A stretch of DNA of 64,000 nt from Pseudogemmobacter lacusdianii (GTDB lineage: Bacteria > Pseudomonadota > Alphaproteobacteria > Rhodobacterales > Rhodobacteraceae): contig NZ_JAVDBT010000003.1 of the NCBI RefSeq assembly GCF_030848395.1, positions 186,001-250,000 on the forward strand, given 5' to 3'. Position 1 is the first letter of the stretch. Each line of letters opens with the position of its first letter. Below are positions 37,598-46,738 of the stretch, one piece after another. Below the pieces are notes generated by a model. That model made no database searches. It had not been told where the DNA came from and worked only from the letters and a program-made list of their open reading frames with translations. The translations under genes and the position numbers were made by a program.

Positions 37598-37609
37598 GTT
37601 AGCGCTAAC
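37598..37609 (-). promoter_or_regulatory. LacI-family operator-like palindrome upstream of zwf
   Basis: GTTAGCGCTAAC is a perfect 12-bp palindrome with the central CG typical of LacI/GalR-family sites. It lies between 18 and 29 bp upstream of the zwf ATG, where a bound repressor would block initiation or elongation. No LacI-family gene is in the window. Confidence 0.7.
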
Positions 37610-37700
37610 TAAGCGTTCGCTACGCCTTCTAGCGCCGTCGAACGCTTAAGTCTAGCACCTTGCTCAGAGCGGGGAAATGAAGCTTTAGCGGTGGCGCGGG

Positions 37701-38399
37701 CTAGCCCTCATCGACCATCTGCCAATCGACGCGCAAAAAGCCGGGTTCGGCGCCGATGCGCTGCACCGCCTGCTCGAGCATCGTCTCGCCCGTGCCATCG
37801 GCCGAGACAGTGGCGGTCAACTCGACGGTGCCGGTTTCGGGCGATGGGGTCATCGAAATTCCGCCAAAATGCATGCCGCCGAGGCCCAATTGGCGCAGCA
37901 TCAGGCTGCGCGCACCGGCCTCGTCGGATTGCTGCACGGTGACAGTGACGCGGAAATGCCGGGCATCCTCGCTTTTCTGGCCGGTGCGCCGCTTCATCCA
38001 TTGCACGAAGGGGCGAAGCGCGAAGTTCACAAAGACCACCAGCGCCATTGTGAGCAGCGCCACATCCCAATTGCCATGCCCCGCCAACAGCCCCACCGCC
38101 GCCGAGCACCATAAGGTTGCTGCCGTGGTCAGGCCTTGGACGTTGAACCCATCGCGGAAGATGATGCCCGCGCCAAGAAAACCGATGCCGCTGACCACTT
38201 GGGCCGCAACCCGGCTGGGCGACATATCGCCGTCAATCTCCATCGAGAAGACCATGAAGGCCGCCGCCCCCAAAGCTACCAAAGCATTGGTGCGCAGACC
38301 GGCTTTGCGCTGGCGGATCTGCCGCTCCATCCCGATCACGGCGCCACAGCCAAGGGCGACGGAGAGGTTAATCGCGGCAGCGGTGAGCGTCAGACTCAT
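37701..38399 (-). CDS. MgtC/SapB-family membrane protein
   Basis: This 232-residue protein has the MgtC N-terminal membrane domain with about four to five segments: INLSVALGCGAVIGMERQ (family motif GxxIGxER), RTNALVALGAAAFMVFS, GIGFLGAGIIFRDG and TTAATLWCSAAVGLLAG. A cytoplasmic C-terminal ACT-like domain follows (about residues 145-228). MgtC proteins are tied to Mg2+ limitation and modulation of membrane ATPases. The exact role here is unknown. It is a single gene upstream of the zwf operon region. Confidence 0.85.
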   Translation of the reverse strand: MSLTLTAAAINLSVALGCGAVIGMERQIRQRKAGLRTNALVALGAAAFMVFSMEIDGDMSPSRVAAQVVSGIGFLGAGIIFRDGFNVQGLTTAATLWCSAAVGLLAGHGNWDVALLTMALVVFVNFALRPFVQWMKRRTGQKSEDARHFRVTVTVQQSDEAGARSLMLRQLGLGGMHFGGISMTPSPETGTVELTATVSADGTGETMLEQAVQRIGAEPGFLRVDWQMVDEG

Positions 38400-38531
38400 G
38401 AAAACCCCCTAAACTCGCGCAGGCATAAGCGGCTGCGGCGCATGGGTTAGAGTGTAACAGCTTTATGACAATCATCGCATATCTGCGACAAACAAAGCAC
38501 CAATGCCGACCTTGCGCGCGAAGTTTGGCGG

Positions 38532-39116
38532 TTAAGCCTCAAGCTCGGCATCCCAATAAAGGTAATCGATCCAACTTTGATGCAGATGATTGGGCGGAAA
38601 ACGGCGGCCATGCGCCTGCATCTCTTGCGCTGTCGGCGCCACAGCCGGACGGCGCAGATGCAACCCCACTTGGCGCAGACTTTTGTCCCCCTTCTTCAGA
38701 TTGCACGGACTGCAGGCCGCCACCACATTCTCCCACGAGGTCACGCCCCCGCGTGAGCGCGGGGTGATGTGGTCAAAGGTCAAATCCCCCTTCGCCCCGC
38801 AATATTGGCAGCAAAATTCGTCCCTTAGAAAAAGATTAAAGCGCGTGAAGGCCACGCGCTTTTGGGGTTTTACGAATTCTTTGAGCACGACGACCGAGGG
38901 GATCCGGATCTCAGCCCTTTGGCTGCGCACCACCTGTTCATATTCGGCAAGGATTTGCACCCTGTCAAGAAAGGCCGCCTTGATGGCGTCTTGCCAAGGC
39001 CAAAGCGACAAAGGGTAGTAAGAGAGCGGCCGGAAATCTGCATTGAGCACCAGCGCTGGAAAATGCTTCAGCGCGGCCGGGTCGCGTACAAACTGAGTTC
39101 GAAAATCGCCGTCCAA
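38532..39116 (-). CDS. HNH endonuclease
   Basis: This 194-residue protein has a C-terminal HNH nuclease domain with a zinc CxxC pair (CQYCGAKGDLTFDHITPRSRGG, then ACSPCNLKKG). The active His is in TFDHITP and the Asn in WENVV. The N-terminal half (LVLNADFRPLSYYPLSLW) matches the conserved group of chromosomal HNH proteins found across Alphaproteobacteria, which are not tied to phage or restriction systems. Function is unknown. No methylase or toxin partner is adjacent. Confidence 0.85.
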   Translation of the reverse strand: MDGDFRTQFVRDPAALKHFPALVLNADFRPLSYYPLSLWPWQDAIKAAFLDRVQILAEYEQVVRSQRAEIRIPSVVVLKEFVKPQKRVAFTRFNLFLRDEFCCQYCGAKGDLTFDHITPRSRGGVTSWENVVAACSPCNLKKGDKSLRQVGLHLRRPAVAPTAQEMQAHGRRFPPNHLHQSWIDYLYWDAELEA

Positions 39117-39342
39117 GATGAGTGACTCCGTCTTTGCTCTGCGCCTGTGCGCATCGCGACGGGGAGTCCCGCCCCGATGGCCCGACTATATCTGGCGGCT
39201 TTCGGCTGACAACCCCCGACAGATATGTGAGGCAAGCTCTAGCCGGTGCGGATCACGCAGATATGACAGCCGAGACGAGAATGGCCCACCCGCTGCGGTT
39301 GCGGATGGGCCTGTGTCTGGTTTTTAAAGGCGCGACTGGGGG

Positions 39343-40128
39343 TTAGGAGGCCGCGACCGCGCGGCCTGTCAGAACCTTGGCCAAATGCGCGCGATAATCG
39401 CCACTGCCATGCAGATCGGCCATCATATCCGCGCCCGAAAGGTTCAGGTCCGACAGGGCCGAGGCTGAGAAGTTGGCCGAAAGCCGCTCTTCTGCGGCTT
39501 TCCAGCGCAAGACGCCGTCATTTGAGGCCCCCGTCACCGCCACCCGCACGCCGTTTGCGTATTTGGCGACGAAGACAGCCGTCAACGCAAAGCGGCTGGC
39601 GGGCTGTTCGAACTTTACGTAAGCCGCGCGTTCGGGGATCGGGAACTGCACCTCGGTGATGATCTCGCCCTCTTGCAAGGCGGTGGTGAAAAGGCCTTGG
39701 AAGAAGTCATCCGCCGCGATTTGGCGCCGGTTGGTGACGATGGTGGCACCTGAGGCGAGTGCCGCTGACGGATAGCAGGCCGAAGGGTCGTTATTGGCCA
39801 GCGATCCGCCGATGGTGCCGCGATTGCGCACGGCTGGATCGCCGATGCCGCCCGCAAGCTTGGCCAAAGCGGGGTAATGCGCCGCCGCCTCGCGCGCCAC
39901 GGCGGCATGGGGCGTCGCCGCCCCAATCCGCAGCACGCCCTGCGCCGCCGCAACCCCGCGCATCTCGGCAATGCCGCCTAGGCTGACGAGCACCGAAGGC
40001 GCGGCCAATCTTTGCTTCATCACCGGGATCAGCGTCTGCCCGCCCGACAGCGCCTGCGCGCCATCGGCGGCCAACGCGCTGACCGCCTCGGCCAGAGTGG
40101 AGGGTTTTACCAGATCAAAAGATTGCAT
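39343..40128 (-). CDS. coxM: Molybdenum hydroxylase FAD-binding subunit (CoxM-like)
   Basis: This 261-residue medium subunit carries FAD and passes electrons from the iron-sulfur subunit to an acceptor. The two FAD loops are visible: ALSGGQTLIPVM (AGGxx type) and TIGGSLANNDPSACYP (TxGG). The C-terminal CO_deh_flav_C domain follows about residue 165. It is last in the cluster, 12 bp after coxL. It is a CO/xanthine dehydrogenase-family subunit; the substrate is set by CoxL, which is of form II type. The symbol is family-based. Confidence 0.85.
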   Translation of the reverse strand: MQSFDLVKPSTLAEAVSALAADGAQALSGGQTLIPVMKQRLAAPSVLVSLGGIAEMRGVAAAQGVLRIGAATPHAAVAREAAAHYPALAKLAGGIGDPAVRNRGTIGGSLANNDPSACYPSAALASGATIVTNRRQIAADDFFQGLFTTALQEGEIITEVQFPIPERAAYVKFEQPASRFALTAVFVAKYANGVRVAVTGASNDGVLRWKAAEERLSANFSASALSDLNLSGADMMADLHGSGDYRAHLAKVLTGRAVAAS

Positions 40129-40140
40129 CTTATCCTCCGC

Positions 40141-42525
40141 TTAGCGTTGCATGGCGGCCCAGACCCTGGACGGGCTGGCCGGCATATCGATGTGGGTGAC
40201 ATGGGTGAAACCGCCGCGATGCAGCGCGTCGAGCACCGCATTGATCACCGCCGGCGGCGAGCCGATCGCCCCCGCCTCACCGCAGCCTTTCACGCCCAAG
40301 GGGTTGTGCGTGCAGGGCGTGGCGCAGCTGTGATCGACTTGGAACATCGGGAAATCATCCGCCCGGGGCATGGCGTAATCCATGTAAGAGCCCGAGAGGA
40401 GCTGGCCGTTTTCATCATAGACGCAATGTTCCAGCAAAGCCTGTCCGATGCCTTGGGCCAGACCGCCATGCACTTGGCCCTCAACGATCATCGGATTGAC
40501 AACATTGCCAAAATCATCCGCTGCCGAGAAGGCGACCACCTCAACCTTGCCGGTCTCGGGGTCAACTTCGACCTCGCAGCCATAGGCGCCGGCGGGATAG
40601 GTAAAGTTCGACGGATCGTAGAAGGCGGTCTCTTCCAGCCCCGGCTCAAGGTTCTCAAGCGGATAGTTATGCGGCACGTAAGCGGCCAGCGTCACATCCA
40701 CCCAAGTCTTTGATTTATCGGTGCCTGCAACGGTGAAGACGCCATCTTTCAGCTCGATATCGGCCTCCGAGGCTTCCATCAAATGCGCCGCGATTTTCTT
40801 GGCTTTGTTGATGATTTTATTGGTCGCCTTGACCATGGCCGAGCCACCCACCGCCAGCGAGCGCGAGCCGTAAGTGCCCATACCCATTGGGGTATTTGAG
40901 GTGTCGCCATGGACAATCTCAATCTGAGAAGCGTCAATCCCGATCATATCCGAGACGACTTGGGCGAAAGTGGTCTCATGCCCCTGCCCGTGGCTGTGGC
41001 TGCCGGTGAAGACGGTGATGGAGCCTGTGGCATTCACCCGCACAGAGGCGCTTTCATAAAGCCCCGCCCGCGCGCCAAGCTGGCCAACAAGGTTCGAAGG
41101 CGCGATGCCGCAAGCCTCGATGTAATGCGCCAGACCAAAGCCGCGCAGTTTGCCACGAGATTTGGACTCTGCCGCACGGGCCTCAAAGCCCGCAACGTCG
41201 GCCATTTCGACCAATTTATCCAATGTCGCCTGATAGTTGCCGGTGTCATAGACCACGGCGACCGGGGTTTGATAGGGGAATTGATCGGGCTGGATGAAGT
41301 TCTGGCGGCGCAGATCGAAGGGCGAGACGCCCAGCTCTCGCGCGGCCTGATCGACAAGGCGTTCCAGCTGGAAGGTCGCCTCGGGACGGCCCGCGCCGCG
41401 ATAGGCGTCGACCGGGACGGTATTGGTAAAGACGGCCTTCACATTCACATAGATCAGCGGGGTTTTGTAGTTGCCCGCCATCAAAGTGCCATGCAGCCAA
41501 GTCGGCACGGAAGGTGCGAAGGTCGAGAGGTAAGCCCCCATATTCGCGTAAGTATCCGTGCGCAAAGCGGTGAAATTGTTCTGCGCATCCAAGGCCAGTT
41601 GGATCTTCGTCACATGGTCGCGGCCATGCGCGTCGGTCACAAAAGCCTCAGACCGGGTCGAGGTCCATTTCACCGGGCGTTTCAGGATATGCGCAGCCTT
41701 GGTGACAAAGGCCTCTTCGGCGTAATGGAAGATTTTTGAGCCGAACCCGCCGCCCACATCCGGGGCCACAACGCGCAGCTTATGTTCCGGAATAGAAAGG
41801 ACAAAAGCCCCCATCAACAGCCGGATCACATGCGGGTTTTGGCTGGTGGTGTAAAGCGTGTGCTGGCCGGTCCATTCCTCAAAATCGCCCACCGCAACGC
41901 GCGGCTCCATCGGATTGGCGACGAGGCGGTTGTTGACCAGTTCCAGCGTGGTGACATGGGCGGCTTTGGCGAAAGCCTCCTCAACCGCCGCCTTATTCTC
42001 TTCGACAAATCCCCAGTCAAAGCAAAGGTTTGAGCCGAGTTCTTCATGCACAAGATCACCACCCGCAACGGCGGCTTTCATATCCATGACGGCGGGCAAT
42101 TCCTCGATCTCGATCACCACAGCCTCGGCGGCATCGCGGGCTTGATCGAGCGTTTCGGCCACGACCACCGCGATCGGATCGCCGACATGGCGCACCTTGC
42201 CCTCGGCGAGGATCGGGTGCTTCGGCTCAAGCATCGCCTTGCCGTGGCGGTCGGTCACCTGCCAGCCGCAAGGGATGCTGCCCGCTTGCGCAAAATCGGC
42301 CGATGTGAAGACCTTAGCCACCCCCGGCATCGCCTCGGCGGCGGAGGCATCGATCGAGATGATCCGGCCATGCGCCACTTCCGAGCGGATAAAATGGGCG
42401 TAAAGTTGGCCGCGAATGTTGATGTCGTCGGTGTAGCGACCTTTGCCGGTTAGGAACCGCAAATCCTCGCGCCGTTTGGTGCTGGCACCAATTCCGCCCT
42501 TATTGGCGATCTCATCTTTGGGCAT
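40141..42525 (-). CDS. coxL: Form II CoxL-like molybdopterin subunit
   Basis: This 794-residue large subunit of the xanthine oxidase family binds molybdopterin cytosine dinucleotide. Family marks are [26 protein letters not shown] and the terminal [14 protein letters not shown] with the catalytic Glu. The active-site loop is AYRGAGR (about residues 374-380). True aerobic CO dehydrogenases (form I) have AYRCSFR with the copper-binding Cys, so this is form II, whose substrate is unknown. The ATG at 42525 is chosen because AGGAGG lies just before it and overlaps the upstream ATG. Confidence 0.88.
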   Translation of the reverse strand: MPKDEIANKGGIGASTKRREDLRFLTGKGRYTDDINIRGQLYAHFIRSEVAHGRIISIDASAAEAMPGVAKVFTSADFAQAGSIPCGWQVTDRHGKAMLEPKHPILAEGKVRHVGDPIAVVVAETLDQARDAAEAVVIEIEELPAVMDMKAAVAGGDLVHEELGSNLCFDWGFVEENKAAVEEAFAKAAHVTTLELVNNRLVANPMEPRVAVGDFEEWTGQHTLYTTSQNPHVIRLLMGAFVLSIPEHKLRVVAPDVGGGFGSKIFHYAEEAFVTKAAHILKRPVKWTSTRSEAFVTDAHGRDHVTKIQLALDAQNNFTALRTDTYANMGAYLSTFAPSVPTWLHGTLMAGNYKTPLIYVNVKAVFTNTVPVDAYRGAGRPEATFQLERLVDQAARELGVSPFDLRRQNFIQPDQFPYQTPVAVVYDTGNYQATLDKLVEMADVAGFEARAAESKSRGKLRGFGLAHYIEACGIAPSNLVGQLGARAGLYESASVRVNATGSITVFTGSHSHGQGHETTFAQVVSDMIGIDASQIEIVHGDTSNTPMGMGTYGSRSLAVGGSAMVKATNKIINKAKKIAAHLMEASEADIELKDGVFTVAGTDKSKTWVDVTLAAYVPHNYPLENLEPGLEETAFYDPSNFTYPAGAYGCEVEVDPETGKVEVVAFSAADDFGNVVNPMIVEGQVHGGLAQGIGQALLEHCVYDENGQLLSGSYMDYAMPRADDFPMFQVDHSCATPCTHNPLGVKGCGEAGAIGSPPAVINAVLDALHRGGFTHVTHIDMPASPSRVWAAMQR

Positions 42526-42582
42526 CTCATCCCTCCTCATGCAACGCTTTAACTTCGCGCCACAACATGATGAAAATTATGA

Positions 42583-43071
42583 TTATTCAGCAGCGACGCC
42601 TTGCGTGTCCGTCTGGCCGGACGCCTGCAAAACCGCTTTGACGATGTTATGATAGCCGGTGCAGCGGCAGATATTGCCCTCAAGCCCGTGGCGGATCTCG
42701 GCCTCAGTTGGGCGCGGATTGTTCGCCAGCAAAGCCGCCGAGGCCATCACCATGCCCGGCGTGCAGAAGCCGCATTGCAGCCCGTGGCAGTCGTTGAAGG
42801 CCTGTTGCAGCGGGTTCAAACTGCCATCGGCATGGGCCATGCCTTCGATGGTGCGCACCTCGGCCCCGGCCACATCTTGGGCAAAGATGGTGCAAGATTT
42901 CACGGCTTGGCCGTTCACATGCACGGTGCAGGCGCCGCATTGGCTGGTGTCGCAGCCGACATGGGTGCCGGTGAGCCCCGCGCCTTCGCGCAGGAATTGG
43001 ACCAGCAAGGTCCGCCCTTCAGTCTCGGCCGAGACGGCTTTGCCGTTCACGGTCATGGTGACTTTTGTCAT
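42583..43071 (-). CDS. coxS: Molybdenum hydroxylase 2Fe-2S subunit (CoxS-like)
   Basis: This 162-residue small subunit has two [2Fe-2S] clusters. The plant-type N-terminal cluster has [14 protein letters not shown] plus a later Cys (VKSCTIFAQ). The C-terminal helical cluster has [13 protein letters not shown] and [12 protein letters not shown]. All eight cysteines are present. It links CoxL to CoxM. It lies between coxG and coxL with gaps of 35 and 57 bp. Confidence 0.92.
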   Translation of the reverse strand: MTKVTMTVNGKAVSAETEGRTLLVQFLREGAGLTGTHVGCDTSQCGACTVHVNGQAVKSCTIFAQDVAGAEVRTIEGMAHADGSLNPLQQAFNDCHGLQCGFCTPGMVMASAALLANNPRPTEAEIRHGLEGNICRCTGYHNIVKAVLQASGQTDTQGVAAE

Positions 43072-43106
43072 CCGCTCCTCCCTTGGTCATGCCTAGGTCA
43101 AGCTGA

Positions 43107-43640
43107 TCAGCCCCCGATCATGCGGCGGAACCAGCCTTTCTTACTTGTGCCAGTCTCGTCCGGTGCAGCGCCCTCCTCTGGCGCTGCCGCGTCCGCCTCA
43201 CCCGCTTCAACCGCTGCCTGGAAGCGGGTGAAGAACTCGTCCGCGAGTTTTTTCGCAAAACCGTCGATGATCCGGCTGCCGAGTTGGGCAAGCTTGCCGC
43301 CCACGGCCGCATCAACGTCATAGGTTAATAATGTGCCCGCGCCCTGCGCATCGAACCGCACGGCGGCGCTGCCCTTGGCATGGCCTGCGGCGCCGCCTTT
43401 GCCTTCGCCGCTGATGGTCAGCGATTGGCCGGGGATGATGTCGGAAAGCCGCACGAGCCCGGTGAAAGTGGCCGAGACCGGGCCGACCTTTTGCCTGACC
43501 ACCGCCTCATAGCCGTCTTCGACCGATCCGGTGAGGCTTTCGCAGCCGGGAATGCAGGCCCGCAGCACTTGCGGATCCAAGATTGCGTCCCAGACAAGCG
43601 CCGGGGCGGCATCGATGCTGCGGCTGTCAGATAGTTTCAT
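43107..43640 (-). CDS. coxG: CoxG-like SRPBCC protein
   Basis: This 177-residue protein of the CO dehydrogenase subunit G family has the START-like fold pattern: SRSIDAAPALVWDAILDPQVLRACIPGCE, then VGGKLAQLGSRIIDGFAKKLADEFF. An Ala/Glu linker and a C-terminal amphipathic end (SKKGWFRRMIGG) follow. In Oligotropha, CoxG anchors CODH to the membrane; by analogy this tail may do the same. The ATG at 43640 has GGGAG upstream; the GTG at 43646 lies too close to it. It starts the enzyme block, 45 bp after the kinase gene. Confidence 0.83.
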   Translation of the reverse strand: MKLSDSRSIDAAPALVWDAILDPQVLRACIPGCESLTGSVEDGYEAVVRQKVGPVSATFTGLVRLSDIIPGQSLTISGEGKGGAAGHAKGSAAVRFDAQGAGTLLTYDVDAAVGGKLAQLGSRIIDGFAKKLADEFFTRFQAAVEAGEADAAAPEEGAAPDETGTSKKGWFRRMIGG

Positions 43641-43685
43641 GATCACTCCCTTGGCAAAAAGCCTAAAGCGGCGGGGCGCGGCGCG

Positions 43686-45497
43686 CTATGAAACCTTGGT
43701 CGTAGTTTTCATCATGGCGCGGCCTTCGAGCGGCAAAGTGATGCGGAAGGTGGCGCCGCGTCCGGGGGCGGAGATCAGTTCGAGCGGATGGCCGAGAAGA
43801 CGGCAGGCGCGCTCCACGATGGCAAGGCCAAGGCCCATGCCTTCGGAGGCAGAGGCGCGGGCGTTAAGCCGTTGGAATTCCGCAAAGATCAGCTCTTGCG
43901 CGGCTTCGGGGATGCCGGGGCCGGTGTCGCGCACCTCAAGCCGCAGGGTGCTGCCCCGGCGGCGGACGGCGATCAAAACGCGGCCTTTATCGGTGTAGCG
44001 CACCGCATTGGCGATCAGGTTTTGCACGATGCGGCGCAGGTAGCCGGGGTCGGAGAGCACCAAGGCTTCGGCCCCGCGTAGGTAAAGGCCAAGGCCCTTG
44101 GCACCGGCGATGGGGGCGAATTCCTCGGCGAGTTGGTCGAGCAAGGGGCCAAGGGCGACGGGCCCAATCGAGAAGGCCAAGCGGCCGGCTTCAAGCTTTG
44201 AGATATCAAGCAGCGCGCCCAAGATGCCTTCCACCGATTGCAGGGCGTTTTGGGCTTTGTCCAAGGCGGCCTCGCCGTCCCCGGCGGCTGCGGCGGCGAT
44301 GTAAAGTTTTGCCGCTGCAAGGGGTTGCAGAAGGTCATGGCTGGCGGCGGCGACAAAGCGGCTGCGGGAGGCATTGGCGCGCTCGGCATCCGCCAGCGCA
44401 TCTTCCAGCTCTAATGTGCGGGCGCTGACGCGGGCCTCCAGCGTTTCATTGGCGCGGTGCAGCGCGGCCAAAGCGGCGCGTTCGGCGGTGACATCGGTCA
44501 GGCTCATCACAAAGCCGCCGTCGGGCAGTTCTTGCGCGAAAACGGTGAGGACAAGCCCGCCGGGGCGCTGGAGGGTGAAGGTCAGCGCGGGGCGGCCCGG
44601 TCCCTGCCCGGCCCAAGCCGCCAAGGCCTCGGCGCTGATGCCGGTGAGCTGCATCTGGGATTGGACCCGCGCCAAGACCCGTTCAAAACTGGTGCCGAGG
44701 CGCAGTTGCGCCAAAGGGATCATCGCCAGAAAGCCAAGGCGCTGGTTCCAGCCAGCGAGCTGAGCGCTCGCGTCGAAGACGGCGACGCCTTGGTCGAGAT
44801 GGTCCAAGGTCGCGCGGATCATCTGGGCTTGGTCATCAAGCATCCGCCCGCGTTCCACCCTTTCATTGCGGATGATATCGGTGACATCGGTTTGCAGGAC
44901 GACGGTGCCGCCCTCGGCGGTGCGGTGTTCGCTGACTTGGATCCAGCGGTCCCAGATCATCCGCACGTTGAAGATGACATGGCGCTCTTGGTGGCGCAGC
45001 AGCCGTTGTTCGCGCCATTGCGCGGGGGTTAGCCCCTGCGGCAGTGCCAGATGTGACGAGCGGCTGACGAGGGTGACGTAATCAGCAAAGCCCAGACCGG
45101 GGCGGATCTCGTCGCGGATATCGGTCATATGCATCGCAAAGCGCGCGTTGCACAGGATCAGAAGGTCGTCGCGGTCAAAGAGCGCAAAGCCTTCTTGCAC
45201 GGTCTCGATCGCGCTGGCGAGGTTGGCGCGGGCGGCCTCGGTCTCGGCCATAGCTTCGGCCAGTTTGGCGTTGGAGAGGTTGAGAAGATCGAGCGCATGT
45301 TCAAGGTCGCGGGTGCGGTCGCGGACCTGATCTTCCAGCATGGCGGCGCGCTGGAACTGGGCGTAAGCGGCGCCGGACTCGTCGGTGACCGCCTCAACCC
45401 GGGCCATCAAAGCGCCAGCGATGGCGAGGAGTTTCTCAACCCTGCGTTCGGGGCCATCGGCGGGGTCGATCAGGGCTTCGGCGAGGGCTTCACTCAT
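43686..45497 (-). CDS. PAS-containing sensor histidine kinase
   Basis: This 603-residue cytoplasmic kinase has an N-terminal coiled coil (about residues 45-95) and two PAS domains (about 95-210 and 225-340). A second coiled coil leads to HisKA with H387 in FVAAASHDLLQPLAAAKLY, and then HATPase (NLIANAVRYTDKG, DTGPGIP, GMGLGLAIV). There is no receiver domain and no membrane segment. The type resembles the NahK/ErcS-like kinases often found with FIST proteins. Its ATG overlaps the FIST stop (ATGA), so the two are translationally coupled. It likely signals to the LuxR-type regulator at 46739. Confidence 0.9.
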   Translation of the reverse strand: MSEALAEALIDPADGPERRVEKLLAIAGALMARVEAVTDESGAAYAQFQRAAMLEDQVRDRTRDLEHALDLLNLSNAKLAEAMAETEAARANLASAIETVQEGFALFDRDDLLILCNARFAMHMTDIRDEIRPGLGFADYVTLVSRSSHLALPQGLTPAQWREQRLLRHQERHVIFNVRMIWDRWIQVSEHRTAEGGTVVLQTDVTDIIRNERVERGRMLDDQAQMIRATLDHLDQGVAVFDASAQLAGWNQRLGFLAMIPLAQLRLGTSFERVLARVQSQMQLTGISAEALAAWAGQGPGRPALTFTLQRPGGLVLTVFAQELPDGGFVMSLTDVTAERAALAALHRANETLEARVSARTLELEDALADAERANASRSRFVAAASHDLLQPLAAAKLYIAAAAAGDGEAALDKAQNALQSVEGILGALLDISKLEAGRLAFSIGPVALGPLLDQLAEEFAPIAGAKGLGLYLRGAEALVLSDPGYLRRIVQNLIANAVRYTDKGRVLIAVRRRGSTLRLEVRDTGPGIPEAAQELIFAEFQRLNARASASEGMGLGLAIVERACRLLGHPLELISAPGRGATFRITLPLEGRAMMKTTTKVS

Positions 45498-46636
45498 GTT
45501 GTGACCTCGGGCGCCCAGATCGCCATGCCGGTCATGGTCTGGTTGACATGCATCGCATTGACCTGCTCGCCATAAGTGGAGAAGCCCACCACGCCATGCG
45601 CGCGCAAGATGGTGGACACTGCGCTAAAACGTTGATTTTCCTGCGCCTCCATCCGCCGCAAGATGCAATCGCAGGCCAAGATCGCATCGGGCGCGCCCGA
45701 TTTGCCCATCTCGCGCAAAGCGCCTTCCAGATGGGCGGCGATGTCCTGCGGCTCGGCCAAGGTCAGCACCAGCCCCTCGGCGATGGCGGAGAAGAAGACG
45801 AGATCGCCGTTCGGCTCCATCCGCTGGATGGCGCGGACATGCGGGCGGCCGCCGACGCGCACGACCAAGGGATGCGCGGCGAAGGTGAAGGCGGTCAGCT
45901 GCTCGGGGTCTTTGCCCAAGAGGCGGGCATATTCGCGGGCGGCGGGTTCGGCGTTGATGCTGCGCACGATGCGGCGGGCGGGGTCGGCGCCGGTCACGAC
46001 CATGCGCCGCGCGGTGGGCACGAGATGGTCCAGGCTGAAGACTTTGACCCGGCAGGCCGAGCGCGCCATGAGGACCACGGCGGCATGGTCATGAACCTGC
46101 CCGTCCCACAGGAGTTTGGCTTGGCCAAAGCGGGTGCCATCCCCGGCCGAACCGCCGAACAGCGGCACCGGGCCAAGGCCGGGGGCAAGGGCGGCGGTCA
46201 AAGCATCCTCACGCGTTGAGGTGCCATCGACCATCAGAAAAGCAAATTCGGTTTCCCATTCGGGGCGGGCTTGCGCGAGTTTGGAACGCGCGCGGATGAG
46301 GCCGCCAATCAGCGCTTGCGGGTCGAGCGCGCTGAGGTCCGGCACGGGTAGGATCTCAGTTGCGAACATCGCTTGCGGCAGGCCGATGGCAAGGATGGTG
46401 TCCTCGGCATAGCCCTCGGCGGTGATCTCTCCGGCCGTTGTGCAGCCCAAGACGGGGGCGCTGAAAAGCGCGGCCCCGGCGGCCAGAGCCTCAAGATCGG
46501 CCTCGGGCGCGGCGAAAAGCACCACGGCGGCGAAGGGACCGGGGCCAAGCCCGCGCTGCAAAAGCGCCATGGCGTCCTTGGCCCGCGCCGAGACGCTGGC
46601 GCGCGGCATCACCGTGGCAAAGCGCAAGTCCCTCAT
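45494..46636 (-). CDS. FIST-domain sensory protein
   Basis: This 380-residue protein contains FIST_N (about residues 30-225; VLGCTTAGEITAEGYAEDTI, PLFGGSAGDGTRFGQAKLLWDG) and FIST_C (about 225-365; ILACDCILRRMEAQE, VVGFSTYGEQVNAMHVNQT). FIST modules are thought to bind small ligands, such as amino acids, and are found with signalling proteins. It lies between the response regulator (102-bp gap) and the kinase (4-bp overlap), so it may report a ligand to that kinase. The ligand is unknown. Confidence 0.88.
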   Translation of the reverse strand: MRDLRFATVMPRASVSARAKDAMALLQRGLGPGPFAAVVLFAAPEADLEALAAGAALFSAPVLGCTTAGEITAEGYAEDTILAIGLPQAMFATEILPVPDLSALDPQALIGGLIRARSKLAQARPEWETEFAFLMVDGTSTREDALTAALAPGLGPVPLFGGSAGDGTRFGQAKLLWDGQVHDHAAVVLMARSACRVKVFSLDHLVPTARRMVVTGADPARRIVRSINAEPAAREYARLLGKDPEQLTAFTFAAHPLVVRVGGRPHVRAIQRMEPNGDLVFFSAIAEGLVLTLAEPQDIAAHLEGALREMGKSGAPDAILACDCILRRMEAQENQRFSAVSTILRAHGVVGFSTYGEQVNAMHVNQTMTGMAIWAPEVTT

Positions 46637-46738
46637 CAGCCGCCCTCCCCGGTGCTGCGAGCCTTCACGGGGGCAAGCCTAAGACGGAAGCGCGCTTTGC
46701 GCCAAGCGCAACCTGAAGGGCGTGGGGCGAAAAGGCGT

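Noticed and set aside
40141-42525. Aerobic CO dehydrogenase (form I) reading of coxL
   Set aside because: The active-site loop is AYRGAGR without the copper-binding Cys of AYRCSFR. The gene order coxG-coxS-coxL-coxM and missing maturation genes also differ from form I clusters.
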